In this document: piece after piece, positions 1-8,072 of the stretch
Position numbering within the stretch: position 1 is the stretch's first letter
Layout: the number at the start of each line of letters is the position of its first letter
Translations under genes and position numbers: made by a program
The notes under the pieces: model-generated
The model's input: the letters and a program-made list of their open reading frames with translations, nothing else
Database searches by the model: none
What the model was told of the DNA's origin: nothing
Source of the DNA: Actinomadura fibrosa
GTDB lineage: Bacteria > Actinomycetota > Actinomycetes > Streptosporangiales > Streptosporangiaceae
NCBI RefSeq assembly: GCF_900659615.1
Contig: NZ_CAACUY010000037.1
Span: 1-60,460 of the forward strand
Reading direction: 5' to 3'
DNA length: 60,460 nucleotides

Positions 1-299
1 CCCGCGACCGCGCCCGGCGGATGGCGGCGCTCGCGGCCGGGGCCGGGCTGGAGACCGCCGACCCCGCCGCCGCCGTCGTCCCCGTCTTCCTCGGGGAGCC
101 GCACGCGGCGCTCCGGGCGGCCGAGATCTGCGCCGCGCACGGCGTCCGCGTAGGCTGCTTCCGGCCCCCCTCGGTCCCGAAGGGACGCGCGTGCCTGCGC
201 CTCACCGCGCGCGCCACGGTGACGGAGGACGACCTCGCGGCGCTGGGGACGGCCCTGGCGGAGGCGGCGCGCTCTACCGGCCGTAGTCTTCACGCATAA
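1..299 (+). CDS. bioF: 8-amino-7-oxononanoate synthase, C-terminal part (cut by window edge)
   Basis: The frame is open from base 3 to a stop at 297-299, so only about the last 98 residues are present. The C-terminal fold of PLP-dependent BioF enzymes is recognisable: a VVPVFLGEP stretch, then VGCFRPPSVP and ACLRLTARA, the segment closing the small domain in this family. BioF condenses pimeloyl-ACP (or pimeloyl-CoA) with alanine to form 8-amino-7-oxononanoate, the first dedicated ring-forming step of biotin synthesis. The PLP lysine lies outside the window. An internal ATG at 21 is not the start. bioD and bioB lie 0.9-2.6 kb away on the opposite strand, separated by a regulator, so the biotin genes are split into at least two units. 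Confidence 0.85.
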   Translation, partial: RDRARRMAALAAGAGLETADPAAAVVPVFLGEPHAALRAAEICAAHGVRVGCFRPPSVPKGRACLRLTARATVTEDDLAALGTALAEAARSTGRSLHA

Positions 300-336
300 C
301 ATCGGGAAGAACCGATGATGAACGTGAGGAGATGCC

Positions 337-1143
337 GTGACGGAGGTCAGGGGCGGGCCCCGGCACGGGGGCGGGTACGAGCGCGGGTTCGACAGGGCCG
401 CGCTGGGCGACATCGGTAAGCACCACACCGGCCCGGCACCGCGCATCCCGAAGTACTACAAGCTGAAAGAGCTCCTCGTGGAGCTGATCCAGTCGCTGCC
501 GCCCGGCAGCCCGCTGCCGCCGGAGCGGACCCTCGCCGAGAAGTACGAGACGTCCCGCACCACGGTCCGGCAGGCCCTCGCCGAGCTGGTCGTCGAGGGG
601 CGGCTCCAGCGGATCCAGGGCAAGGGCACCTTCGTCGCCAAGCCGAAGGTCTCCCAGGAGCTCCAGCTGGTCAGCTACACCGAGGACATGCGGCACCACG
701 GGCTGCGGCCCGAGACCCGCATCCTCGAAGCCGGCTACGTCAGCGCCGACGAGCGGCTGGCCACCCTGCTCTGCATCCGTCCAGGGGGACGGGTGCTGCG
801 CGTCCACCGGCTGAGGCTCGCTGACGGCGAGCCGATGTCCATCGACACCTCCCACCTGCCGGCGCGCCGCTTCCCCGGCCTGCGCCGCGAGCTCCCCCGG
901 CACAGCTCCCTCTACGAGACGCTCGCCACCGCCTACGACGTCCACCTGACCGAGGCCGAGGAGACCATCGAGACCGTCCTCGCCACCCCGCACGACGCGC
1001 AGCTCCTGGGCGTGGACGTGGGCCTGCCGATGCTCCTGCTCTCCCGGCACGCCTTCGACTCCACCGGCCAGCCCGTCGAGTGGGCCCAGTCCCTCTACCG
1101 CGGCGACCGCTACAAGTTCATCACCCGTCTGAGGAGAGCCTGA
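337..1143 (+). CDS. dasR: GntR/HutC-family regulator, DasR-like
   Basis: 268 residues with a GTG start preceded by AGGAG at 327-331. A winged-helix GntR domain occupies about residues 35-105 ([31 protein letters not shown]). A UTRA effector domain follows at about 115-260. Long blocks match what I know of Streptomyces DasR, including [16 protein letters not shown] and QPVEW with the ending YRGDRYKF. DasR is a repressor that senses glucosamine-6-phosphate and controls chitin/N-acetylglucosamine use and development. That role here is inferred from similarity; no dre operator or sugar-uptake gene lies in the window. The gene sits 37 bases downstream of bioF and is convergent with bioB, 9 bases apart. 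A less specific NagR/HutC-type assignment is the alternative. Confidence 0.75.
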   Translation: MTEVRGGPRHGGGYERGFDRAALGDIGKHHTGPAPRIPKYYKLKELLVELIQSLPPGSPLPPERTLAEKYETSRTTVRQALAELVVEGRLQRIQGKGTFVAKPKVSQELQLVSYTEDMRHHGLRPETRILEAGYVSADERLATLLCIRPGGRVLRVHRLRLADGEPMSIDTSHLPARRFPGLRRELPRHSSLYETLATAYDVHLTEAEETIETVLATPHDAQLLGVDVGLPMLLLSRHAFDSTGQPVEWAQSLYRGDRYKFITRLRRA

Positions 1144-1152
1144 GACCTCCCG

Positions 1153-2148
1153 CTACAGGGTCTTGCTGAGGGCCTTGATCGGCATTTGGAGTTCGGTGAG
1201 GAGGTCGAGGTCCTTCTCGGCGGGACGGCCGAGCGTCGTCAGGTAGTTGCCGACGATGATCGCGTTGATGCCGCCGAGCATGCCCTCGCGGGTGCCGAGG
1301 TCGCCGAGGGTCAGCTCGCGCCCGCCCGCGTACCGGAGGATGGTGCGGGGCAGGGCCAGCCGGAACGCGGCGATGGTGCGGAGCGCCTCGGCGCCCTCCA
1401 CCAGCGGCAGGTCGGCGAACGGCGTGCCGGGACGCGGCGCGAGGAAGTTCAGCGGGACCTCGTCGGGCTCCAGCTCGGCGAGCTGCCCGGCGAACTCGGC
1501 GCGCTGCTCGACGGTCTCGCCCATCCCGACGATGCCGCCGCAGCAGACCTCCATCCCCGCGGCCTTGACCATGCGGAGGGTGTCCCAGCGCTCCTCCCAC
1601 GAGTGGGTGGTGACGACGTTCGGGAAGTGGGAGCGGGCCGTCTCCAGGTTGTGGTTGTAGCGGTGCACGCCCATCGCGGCGAGCTCGTCCACCTGCTCCT
1701 GGGTGAGCATGCCGAGCGAGCAGGCGATGTTGATCTCGACGGCCGCGTTGATCGCCGCGACGCCCTCGCGGACCTGGGCCATCAGCCGCTCGTCCGGGCC
1801 GCGGACGGCGGCGACGATGCAGAACTCGGTCGCGCCGGTCTTCGCGGTCTCCTTGGCGGCCTCGACCAGCTCCGGGATGTTCAGCCACACCGCGCGGACC
1901 GGCGAGGTGAACTGGCCCGACTGCGAGCAGAAGTGGCAGTCCTCCGGGCAGCCGCCCGTCTTGAGGGACACGATGCCCTCGACCTCCACCTCGGGGCCGC
2001 ACCAGCGCATGCGGACCTCGTGGGCGAGCGCGAGCAGCTCCTCCAGCCGGTCGTCGGGAAGCGTCAGGCACTCCAGCACCTGTGCCGCGGACAGGCCCCG
2101 GCCCTCCTCCAGCACCTGCCGGCGGGCCGCCTCAAGAACGTCGCTCAC
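1153..2148 (-). CDS. bioB: Biotin synthase
   Basis: 331 residues; radical-SAM enzyme that inserts sulfur into dethiobiotin to make biotin. The [4Fe-4S] motif CxxxCxxC is at C67, C71 and C74 ([10 protein letters not shown]). Further family signatures are YNHNLETA, the GGIVGMGE turn and [10 protein letters not shown]. Length is normal for BioB. The GTG start at 2148 overlaps the bioD stop by four bases (GTGA), so the two are translationally coupled in the order bioD-bioB. Actinobacterial BioB enzymes can depend on a small auxiliary protein; a candidate (6208-6393) is in this window but not next to bioB. Confidence 0.97.
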   Translation of the reverse strand: MSDVLEAARRQVLEEGRGLSAAQVLECLTLPDDRLEELLALAHEVRMRWCGPEVEVEGIVSLKTGGCPEDCHFCSQSGQFTSPVRAVWLNIPELVEAAKETAKTGATEFCIVAAVRGPDERLMAQVREGVAAINAAVEINIACSLGMLTQEQVDELAAMGVHRYNHNLETARSHFPNVVTTHSWEERWDTLRMVKAAGMEVCCGGIVGMGETVEQRAEFAGQLAELEPDEVPLNFLAPRPGTPFADLPLVEGAEALRTIAAFRLALPRTILRYAGGRELTLGDLGTREGMLGGINAIIVGNYLTTLGRPAEKDLDLLTELQMPIKALSKTL

Positions 2149-2876
2149 GTGTTCTCCTTCCCGGGACCGTAGCTATCGCGGAAGGTAGCAGCGTCGAACG
2201 AGCCGCCGAACGCCGGGGCCAGCCCGCGGTGCGCGGCGACGAGGAACTCGGCCGGGTCCAGGGCGCCCGCGCCCGCCGGAAGCGCGCCGGCCAGGGGCCG
2301 GGCCGCGATCGTCTCCAGGTCCTGGAGGTTGCTGCGCATCGCGAGGTCCGGCGCGTCCGGCCACGCCCCGATGACCACGCCCGCGAGCTGGACGCCGCGG
2401 TGCGCCATCGCCTCCAGCGTCAGCGCCGTGTGGTTCAGCGTCCCGAGGTCGGGGCGCGCCACGACGACGACGGCGGCGCCGAGCCAGCGCGCCAGATCCG
2501 CGATCGTGGTGCCCTCGTCGTCGTAGCGGACGAGCAGCCCGCCCGCGCCCTCGACGAGCACGAGCCGCCGGCTGCCCGCGAGCTCCTGGACGCGCTTCGC
2601 CACGTCCGGCAGCCGGACGGGCGGCAGCCCGGCGCGGCGGGCCGCGGCGGCGGGCGACAGCGGATCGGGGAAGCGCGCGAACTCGTGCACGTCCTCGACG
2701 CCCGCGAGCCGCCGCACCTCGGCGAGGTCGCCGGGCTCGCCGGGCACCACCCCCGTCTGCCCCGGCTTGACGACGGCGACGGACGCGCCGCGGGCGGCGG
2801 CGACCGCGGCGAGCGCGGCGGTCACGACGGTCTTCCCGACTCCCGTACAGGTCCCGGTAATCACGAGCACACTCAC
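2145..2876 (-). CDS. bioD: Dethiobiotin synthetase
   Basis: 243 residues from a GTG start ([16 protein letters not shown]). ATP-dependent carboxylation of 7,8-diaminopelargonate closes the ureido ring to give dethiobiotin. The P-loop variant GTxTGVGKT lies at residues 8-16, followed by the substrate-binding KPGQTG motif and, later, [12 protein letters not shown]. The open frame extends further upstream, but residues before this start have no BioD character and the nucleotide-binding strand begins right after it. The gene heads the bioD-bioB operon. The 112 bases to the divergent lipoprotein gene at 2989 must contain both promoters. I saw no clear biotin-repressor palindrome there. Confidence 0.95.
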   Translation of the reverse strand: MSVLVITGTCTGVGKTVVTAALAAVAAARGASVAVVKPGQTGVVPGEPGDLAEVRRLAGVEDVHEFARFPDPLSPAAAARRAGLPPVRLPDVAKRVQELAGSRRLVLVEGAGGLLVRYDDEGTTIADLARWLGAAVVVVARPDLGTLNHTALTLEAMAHRGVQLAGVVIGAWPDAPDLAMRSNLQDLETIAARPLAGALPAGAGALDPAEFLVAAHRGLAPAFGGSFDAATFRDSYGPGKENT

Positions 2877-2988
2877 GAGGCGCACCCTAGCGCGGGCGGG
2901 CGAAGCGGCAGGAGTCCGGAACCCACAGTCTTCGCGAGGCCATTTTGTAAGGAGGGAACCCGGCGACGTCCCTGCACGTCCAAGGCTC

Positions 2989-3744
2989 ATGGCCGGTCCG
3001 CGCACACGTACCAGCTGGGCGCAGGCGCTCGCCCTGGCGGGCGCCCTCACCGCCTGCGGCGGCGGCGCCGGGCTCACCGAGCCGCCGCACTCGCTCCCGG
3101 CGCACCGGAGCTCCCCGGCGTCCGCGGAGGCGCTGGTCCTGCGGTTCCGCGAGACCGGCGGCCTCGCGGGCAAGGGCGGCCCCGGCGCGCTCCCCGACCT
3201 CTCCCTCTACTCGACGGGCCGCGCGGTCGCCGCGTCCCAGGGGAAGGCGACGGAGTACCGGCTGAGACCGGAGGCCCTTCGCAAACTCCTCCGCGACGCC
3301 CGCGCGGCCGGACTCGGCCGCTCCCACACCGTCGGCTCCGACCAGATCGCGGACGCCGTCGTCTTGGAGTTCACGATGGACGGCGCCAGGACGAGGATCG
3401 TCCAGCCGGAGGCGCAGAACGACCCCGCCGTGGCGTTCCGCAAGCGCCTCGATCCACGGGCGTGGGCGCCCGCCGACCAGGCCGCTCCGGCGAAGCCCTA
3501 CGCCCCCGGTCAGGTGGCCGTCCTCGCAGGCCGGGTCGCCGATGAGGGCAAGGCCAGGACCTGGCCCCTGGCGCCCCTCGGCAAGGGCCCGCAGGTCGCG
3601 GGCGGCACCTGCACCCTGGCTCCGGCCGCCGAGGTTCCGTCCACGGCCCCGGGCACCAGGTGGCGCAGCGGCGGCGGCACCTACTCCGTCGCCCTCCGCC
3701 CTCTGCTCCCGGACGAGAAGTCCTGCCCCGACATCGTCCGGTAG
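2989..3744 (+). CDS. Putative lipoprotein of unknown function
   Basis: 251 residues. The N-terminus has a short basic segment, a hydrophobic run (LALAGAL) and a lipobox LTAC with the modifiable cysteine at residue 23, so it is probably lipid-anchored on the outer face of the membrane. The ATG at 2989 was chosen because the signal begins right after it, though the frame is open further upstream. The mature part alternates strands and turns and ends with a cysteine-containing segment (GGTCTLAP and KSCPDIVR). I do not recognise a family. It is convergent with the carotenoid-oxygenase gene, 7 bases between stops, and divergent from bioD. Confidence 0.75.
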   Translation: MAGPRTRTSWAQALALAGALTACGGGAGLTEPPHSLPAHRSSPASAEALVLRFRETGGLAGKGGPGALPDLSLYSTGRAVAASQGKATEYRLRPEALRKLLRDARAAGLGRSHTVGSDQIADAVVLEFTMDGARTRIVQPEAQNDPAVAFRKRLDPRAWAPADQAAPAKPYAPGQVAVLAGRVADEGKARTWPLAPLGKGPQVAGGTCTLAPAAEVPSTAPGTRWRSGGGTYSVALRPLLPDEKSCPDIVR

Positions 3745-3751
3745 AAGATCA

Positions 3752-5431
3752 TCAAGGCCGGTCCCGGTCGAGGTCGGCGGCGACCTCCCAGGTCAGGGCG
3801 ACCAGCTCGGGATCGAGCTGGTCGAGGCGCGCGTCGAGGTCGTCCGCGAAACGGAGGCGGTCGGCGTCCGGCGCGGACGGAACGGCCTCCGGCATCCACG
3901 CCGAGTGGATGAGGAACGGCAGCGTCGTCCCCGGCGGCGGGGCGAGGACGGCGACCGGGCCGCGCGAGACGTCGGCCGCGTCGAACAGCTCCACGCGGAA
4001 GCGGTCGTCGTTGTGGACGGCCACGACGAGGTAGCCCTCGTGGCCTCCGGGGTTCGTGCCGGTGTAGCGGGTCCCGCCGCGCGGGACGAACGACGGCGCC
4101 GTCGGGTAGTCGTCGAGCGCGAACGTCCACTCGGCGAGGGGCTTGAGGTCCTCGCGGTCGTGGGAGACGAGGACGGCGGGCGTCTCCGCGTCCGGGAACA
4201 GCGACGGATCGACGCGGCCGACGTAGTTGCGCAGCGCCCGCTGGTTGATCGCCTCGGGATGGAACCCCAGGTAGATGAGATGGTGGCGGGTGGGCTCCCG
4301 CTGGCCTTCGAGGCTCCAGTCGATGGCGGACAGCCCGGCCTGCCACCAGCGGGCCGGATCTGAGGCGCGGGCGCGCTCCAGCACATGCCCGGTCTCCGGG
4401 TCGAAGCGCAGGACGGTCGTCAGCGCGGGCGTCATGCCATGGCAGTACATGCCGCGCAGGGCCGGGTCGATGGGACGGCCGACAACGTCCAGGTCGTCCT
4501 CGCGCAGGTACATGCCGATGTCCACGCCGGGCGTGTGCTCCATGACGACCCGGACACCGTCGCCGTCGTCGTAGCGGGCGTAGAAGTGGTTCACCTCGGG
4601 CGCGATCCGGAACTCCTTGCAGGGAACGGTCGCGCGACCGGCGACGAGATCGTCCTTGCGGACGAGCAGGACGGGCCCCTCCGGATTGTTGGCCACCGTG
4701 CGCTCGCCACCGAAGATCTCATCGGCGTCGACCTTGTAGGCGGTGTCGGCGAGGACGAGCCAGTCCCGGGTCTGGGTGATCGTGTGGGTGGCCTGGGGCA
4801 GCGTCGCGTCCTCGACGTCCCAGCGGTCCACGTGCTTGCCCGTCCCGCCGTACCGGATCACCGAGACGGTGCCGGTGAGGACGTCGCGGCTGACGCTCCA
4901 CAGGCAGCCGCGCTCGGGATCGACCACCGGGTGCGCCGACGACGACACCAGCGGCAGGACGGCCTGGTCCAGGGCGGGCTTCCAGTCGTCGCGGTGCCCG
5001 ACCTCGGCGAGGAACTCCAGCGTGACGGGATCGACCTCCACGGGACGGCCCGCGTCCCAGGTGGCGAACAGGCGGTCGCCCCACGGCAGCGGCGCGGTGT
5101 TCGCGGCGTTGGCGAACCCCCAGGGCGAGCTGGTGCCGACCGGCCCCGCGGTGAACAGGTCCGGCCGCCGGCGCCGCAACAGCACGGACGGGGTGCCGAG
5201 GACCCGGGAGCGCCAGGCGAACCGTCCGGCGGGAGCGCCGTCGGTGCCGGGCGTGAGCGCGAGCCGCGCCATGATCCCGTCACCGAAGAACGCGTGGACG
5301 GGATGGCTGCGCTGGTCGGACGAGCTGACCAGGACGTGGCCGCGCGCGTCGTCCGGCCAGGCCCCGGCGATCACCTCCAGGTCGAGGTCGGCGGGGTCCT
5401 GCTTGCCGAGGATCGATCGGGGGACGGGCAT
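3752..5431 (-). CDS. Carotenoid oxygenase (RPE65/CCD family)
   Basis: 559 residues from the ATG at 5431, which has GGAGG four bases upstream; a TTG 30 bases further up is the alternative. The family is a seven-bladed propeller with a non-haem Fe(II) held by four histidines. Candidate ligands are in SSAHPVVD, ATHTITQT, VMEHTPG and LIHSAWMPE, in the right order and spacing. The enzymes cleave carotenoid, apocarotenoid or stilbene double bonds using O2. No carotenoid-synthesis gene lies nearby, so the substrate is unknown. The gene stands alone, facing the lipoprotein gene. A 20-bp inverted repeat lies 58 bases upstream of the start. Confidence 0.9.
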   Translation of the reverse strand: MPVPRSILGKQDPADLDLEVIAGAWPDDARGHVLVSSSDQRSHPVHAFFGDGIMARLALTPGTDGAPAGRFAWRSRVLGTPSVLLRRRRPDLFTAGPVGTSSPWGFANAANTAPLPWGDRLFATWDAGRPVEVDPVTLEFLAEVGHRDDWKPALDQAVLPLVSSSAHPVVDPERGCLWSVSRDVLTGTVSVIRYGGTGKHVDRWDVEDATLPQATHTITQTRDWLVLADTAYKVDADEIFGGERTVANNPEGPVLLVRKDDLVAGRATVPCKEFRIAPEVNHFYARYDDGDGVRVVMEHTPGVDIGMYLREDDLDVVGRPIDPALRGMYCHGMTPALTTVLRFDPETGHVLERARASDPARWWQAGLSAIDWSLEGQREPTRHHLIYLGFHPEAINQRALRNYVGRVDPSLFPDAETPAVLVSHDREDLKPLAEWTFALDDYPTAPSFVPRGGTRYTGTNPGGHEGYLVVAVHNDDRFRVELFDAADVSRGPVAVLAPPPGTTLPFLIHSAWMPEAVPSAPDADRLRFADDLDARLDQLDPELVALTWEVAADLDRDRP

Positions 5432-5488
5432 CACGCCTCCAGGGGGATCGGCTCCCGCCAATCAACCCCGGCCACAGGGCGTCGTCAA

Positions 5489-5508
5489 GGTTCTAACGAC
5501 TAAGAACC
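5489..5508. promoter_or_regulatory. Inverted repeat upstream of carotenoid oxygenase
   Basis: GGTTCT-N8-AGAACC, a 6-bp perfect dyad in the 237-base gap between the carotenoid-oxygenase start and the GNAT gene. Its position suits an operator for the minus-strand gene. No regulator gene is adjacent, so the binding protein is unknown. Confidence 0.3.
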
Positions 5509-5668
5509 AACCACCCGACCGCCGAGCTGTGCCCACGCACCCGATCCCTCCGTCCACGCAGGTGAAGCCGCCCTCCCACACGACAGAGCGACCAATTGGC
5601 CCGGATATCCTGATTCACCACGCTTGTCTGGGCGGCGGGGACGCCGGAAGGCTGGAGAGAGACACCCG

Positions 5669-6166
5669 ATGCAGATGACCGACGTGACCGTCCGGGACGC
5701 GCGCCCGGACGAGCACCGGCGGATCGGCGAGCTGACCGTCGAGGTCTACGTCGGCGGCGGCCTGATCTCCCCCGCCTCGTCCTACGTCGCGACCCTGGCC
5801 GACGCCGCCGGCCGCGCCGAGCGGTCGCGGCTCCTCGTCGCCGAGCTCGGCGGCGAGCTGGCCGGCGCCGTCGCCTACTGCCCGCCCGGCAGCCCCTTCG
5901 CGCAGCTCGCCGGGCTGGACGAGGCCGAGTTCCGGATGCTGGCCGTCCTCGGCTGGGCCCGCGGCCACGGCGTCGGGCGCGCCATGGTCCGCGCGTGCGC
6001 CGACCGCGCCCGCGCGGCCGGGCTCCGCGGCCTGCGCCTGTCGACCCAGGCGAACATGACCGCCGCGCACCGCATGTACGAGCGCATGGGCTTCGTCCGC
6101 ACGCCCGACCGGGACTGGGCCCCGGTCCCCGACGAGACGCTCCTGACCTACGCCCTCTCCCTTTGA
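5669..6166 (+). CDS. GNAT-family N-acetyltransferase
   Basis: 165 residues. The ATG at 5669 follows GGAGAGA at 5654-5660; the next in-frame ATG two codons later is an alternative. The acetyl-CoA-binding motif A is visible as FRMLAVLGWARGHGVGRAM (the R/Q-x-x-G-x-G/A element in RGHGVG) at about residues 92-110. The C-terminal strand-helix AAHRMYERMGFVR is typical of the fold. Substrate cannot be told from sequence; amino acids, antibiotics and protein N-termini are all used in this superfamily. It is convergent with the small cysteine-rich gene ending at 6208. Confidence 0.9.
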   Translation: MQMTDVTVRDARPDEHRRIGELTVEVYVGGGLISPASSYVATLADAAGRAERSRLLVAELGGELAGAVAYCPPGSPFAQLAGLDEAEFRMLAVLGWARGHGVGRAMVRACADRARAAGLRGLRLSTQANMTAAHRMYERMGFVRTPDRDWAPVPDETLLTYALSL

Positions 6167-6207
6167 CCTCGGACGCGCCTCTGTCTTGTAAACAGATGCA
6201 CGGATCG

Positions 6208-6393
6208 TCAGGTGGAGGTCAGGGCGCCGTGCTCGGAGCAGCGGGCCGTCCAGCCGAGGGGGGTGACCTGGACGACCATCCGGCGGCGGCAGCGGGTGCA
6301 GTAGCGGGGCGGCTCCATCCGGCGGGCCTCCCGGCACGCGTCGTGATCGCCGTCCGCGGCGGGCTCCCCGCACCGGTCGCAGTAGGTCTCCAC
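6208..6393 (-). CDS. bsaP: Small Cys-rich protein, probable biotin synthase auxiliary protein BsaP
   Basis: 61 residues from a GTG start, too short for most gene callers. Three cysteine clusters are visible: YCDRCG (C5, C8), RYCTRC (C32, C35) and ARCSEHG (C52), plus C20 and H17. The segment [19 protein letters not shown] matches my memory of the mycobacterial protein encoded beside bioB (Rv1590), now called BsaP, an auxiliary iron-sulfur protein needed for BioB to turn dethiobiotin into biotin. Here the gene lies 31 bases downstream of a biotin carboxylase-like gene on the same strand, so the two are probably cotranscribed. bioB is about 4 kb away. Identification rests on remembered family sequence. 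Confidence 0.75.
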   Translation of the reverse strand: METYCDRCGEPAADGDHDACREARRMEPPRYCTRCRRRMVVQVTPLGWTARCSEHGALTST

Positions 6394-6424
6394 GGTCGGT
6401 ACCGTACCCCGCGCGGAAGGCGTG

Positions 6425-7765
6425 TCAGAGCCCGGGGCGCATGCGCGCCACCACAGCCGTGTCGTACGTGCCGTCCGCGAACTCGGGGCGGGCGAGCAGC
6501 TCCGCCAGGAACGGCAGGTTCGTCGGAAGCCCCTCGATGCGGAACGCGTCCACGGCGGCACGCGCGCGGCGCAGCGCGTGGCCGCGGTCGTCGCCGTGCA
6601 CGCACAGCTTGGCCAGCAGCGGGTCGTAGTAGGGCGTGACCGTGTTGCCCTCGGCGTAGGCGGCGTCGATGCGGATGCCGTCGCCGACGGGCTCCTCCCA
6701 CACCTCGATCTTGCCGGTGGCGGGCTGGAAGGACCACGGGTCCTCGGCCTGGACGCGGAACTCGAACGCGTGCCCGCGCGGCGCCGCGCCGGGCAGCGAC
6801 ACCGGCTCCCCCGCGGCGATCCGGAGCTGCTGCTCCACGAGGTCGATGCCGGTGATCAGCTCGGTGACGGGGTGCTCGACCTGGAGGCGGGTGTGCATCT
6901 CCAGGAAGAAGAACTCCTGCGCGGCCGGGTCGACGAGGCACTCGACGGTGCCGGCGCCCCGGTAGCCGACGGCCTCGCCGGCGCGGACGGCGGCGGCCGC
7001 CATCCGCTCCCGCAGCGCCGGGGCGACGCCGGGCGACGGCGCCTCCTCGGCGACCTTCTGGAAGCGGCGCTGGACAGAGCAGTCCCGCTCGCCCAGCGCG
7101 ACCACGGTGCCGTCGGCGAGGCCGAGGATCTGCACCTCGACGTGCCGGGCGCCCTCGACGTACCGCTCCAGCAGGATGTCGGCGGAGCCGAACAGGTGCG
7201 CGGCGCGGCTCCGGGCCGCCTCGAACGCTGCGCGCAACTCCGCCTCGTCCCGCGCGACGGCCAGGAGGAGGCCGCCGCCGCCCGCCGCGGGCTTCACGAT
7301 CACGGGGTAGCCGATGCGCTCGGCCTCCTCGACCGCGGTGTCCGCGTCCGGGACGGGCTCCCACGTGCCGGGCGCGACGGGGACGCCCGCCTCCTTCACC
7401 AGGTTCCGGGCGTTGATCTTGTCGGCCATCCGGGCGATCGCGAGCGGCGGCGGCCCCACCCAGCCGAGGCCGCGCTCGGCGACCCGGCGCGCGAACGCGG
7501 CGCTCTCCGCGAGGAACCCGTAGCCGGGGTGGACGGCCTGCGCGTTCGTCCGCTCGGCGGCCTCCAGCACGGCGGCCCCGTCGAGGTAGCTGCGCGCCGG
7601 GTCGGCGGGCCCGAGCAGGATCGCCTCGTCGGCCTCGGCGACGAAGGGCAGGTCGGCGTCGGCGTCGGAGTGCACCGCGATGGCCTTGAGTCCCATCGCG
7701 CGCACGGTGCGGATGATCCGGCTGGCGATCTCGCCCCGGTTCGCCACGAGCACGGACTCGAACAC
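6425..7765 (-). CDS. Biotin carboxylase-like protein (AccC family), atypical active site
   Basis: 446 residues, GTG start with GGAG seven bases upstream. The order of domains is normal: N-terminal [19 protein letters not shown]-grasp, and a C-terminal domain ending near [12 protein letters not shown]. There is no biotinyl (BCCP) domain. Several residues conserved in active biotin carboxylases differ. The glycine-rich loop after K158 reads AAGGGGLLL rather than GGGG(K/R)GM. The QRRHQK histidine is F235. The EMNTR asparagine that helps hold Mg-ATP is H291, while E289 and R293 remain. It may have altered activity or a different acyl-CoA complex; no carboxyltransferase subunit is nearby. The bsaP-like gene follows it. 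Confidence 0.85.
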   Translation of the reverse strand: MFESVLVANRGEIASRIIRTVRAMGLKAIAVHSDADADLPFVAEADEAILLGPADPARSYLDGAAVLEAAERTNAQAVHPGYGFLAESAAFARRVAERGLGWVGPPPLAIARMADKINARNLVKEAGVPVAPGTWEPVPDADTAVEEAERIGYPVIVKPAAGGGGLLLAVARDEAELRAAFEAARSRAAHLFGSADILLERYVEGARHVEVQILGLADGTVVALGERDCSVQRRFQKVAEEAPSPGVAPALRERMAAAAVRAGEAVGYRGAGTVECLVDPAAQEFFFLEMHTRLQVEHPVTELITGIDLVEQQLRIAAGEPVSLPGAAPRGHAFEFRVQAEDPWSFQPATGKIEVWEEPVGDGIRIDAAYAEGNTVTPYYDPLLAKLCVHGDDRGHALRRARAAVDAFRIEGLPTNLPFLAELLARPEFADGTYDTAVVARMRPGL

Positions 7766-7928
7766 CTGCGGACTCCTTCGGGAAACGGACCCTCCGGTCC
7801 GGCCGGGGACTGGACCCGAGGGCCTACCCCGCCGGACGCCACTGACCCGCCCGACCCTAGTGGCCCACCTCTCTCAAGGCGAAAGGAAGCGCGACTGCCA
7901 AGGTTCGGCTCTCCGCCGACGACCTCAG

Positions 7929-8063
7929 CCCGCACGCGAACGCGTTAACGACGCGTGGAGGCGACGCCGGAGGCGAGCCTCCACGCGGAGATCGCGAAGC
8001 GATGCAGCGTTCGCCTCAGGAACGGTCAGCAGTGCGAGCCGCCAGGCGAGCGCTGCTGGGCCG
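7929..8063. repeat. Dispersed hairpin repeat, copy A
   Basis: About 135 bp in the 307-base gap between the HD-domain gene and the biotin carboxylase-like gene. It aligns along nearly its whole length with 22770-22890 (copy B). Shared landmarks are CCCGCACGCGA, GGAGGC-GA-GCCTCC and ATCGC-GAA-GCGAT, both of the last two being hairpins, then GCAGCG and ACGGTCAG. Copy A has about 11 extra bases before the first hairpin. No coding role is evident. The rest of the gap (7766-7928) shows nothing I can name. Confidence 0.7.
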
Positions 8064-8072
8064 TGAGTGCTA

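Noticed and set aside
2877..2988. Biotin-repressor (BioQ/BirA) operator before bioD
   Set aside because: I looked for TGAAC/GTTAC-type dyads and long palindromes in the 112-base divergent gap and found none convincing.
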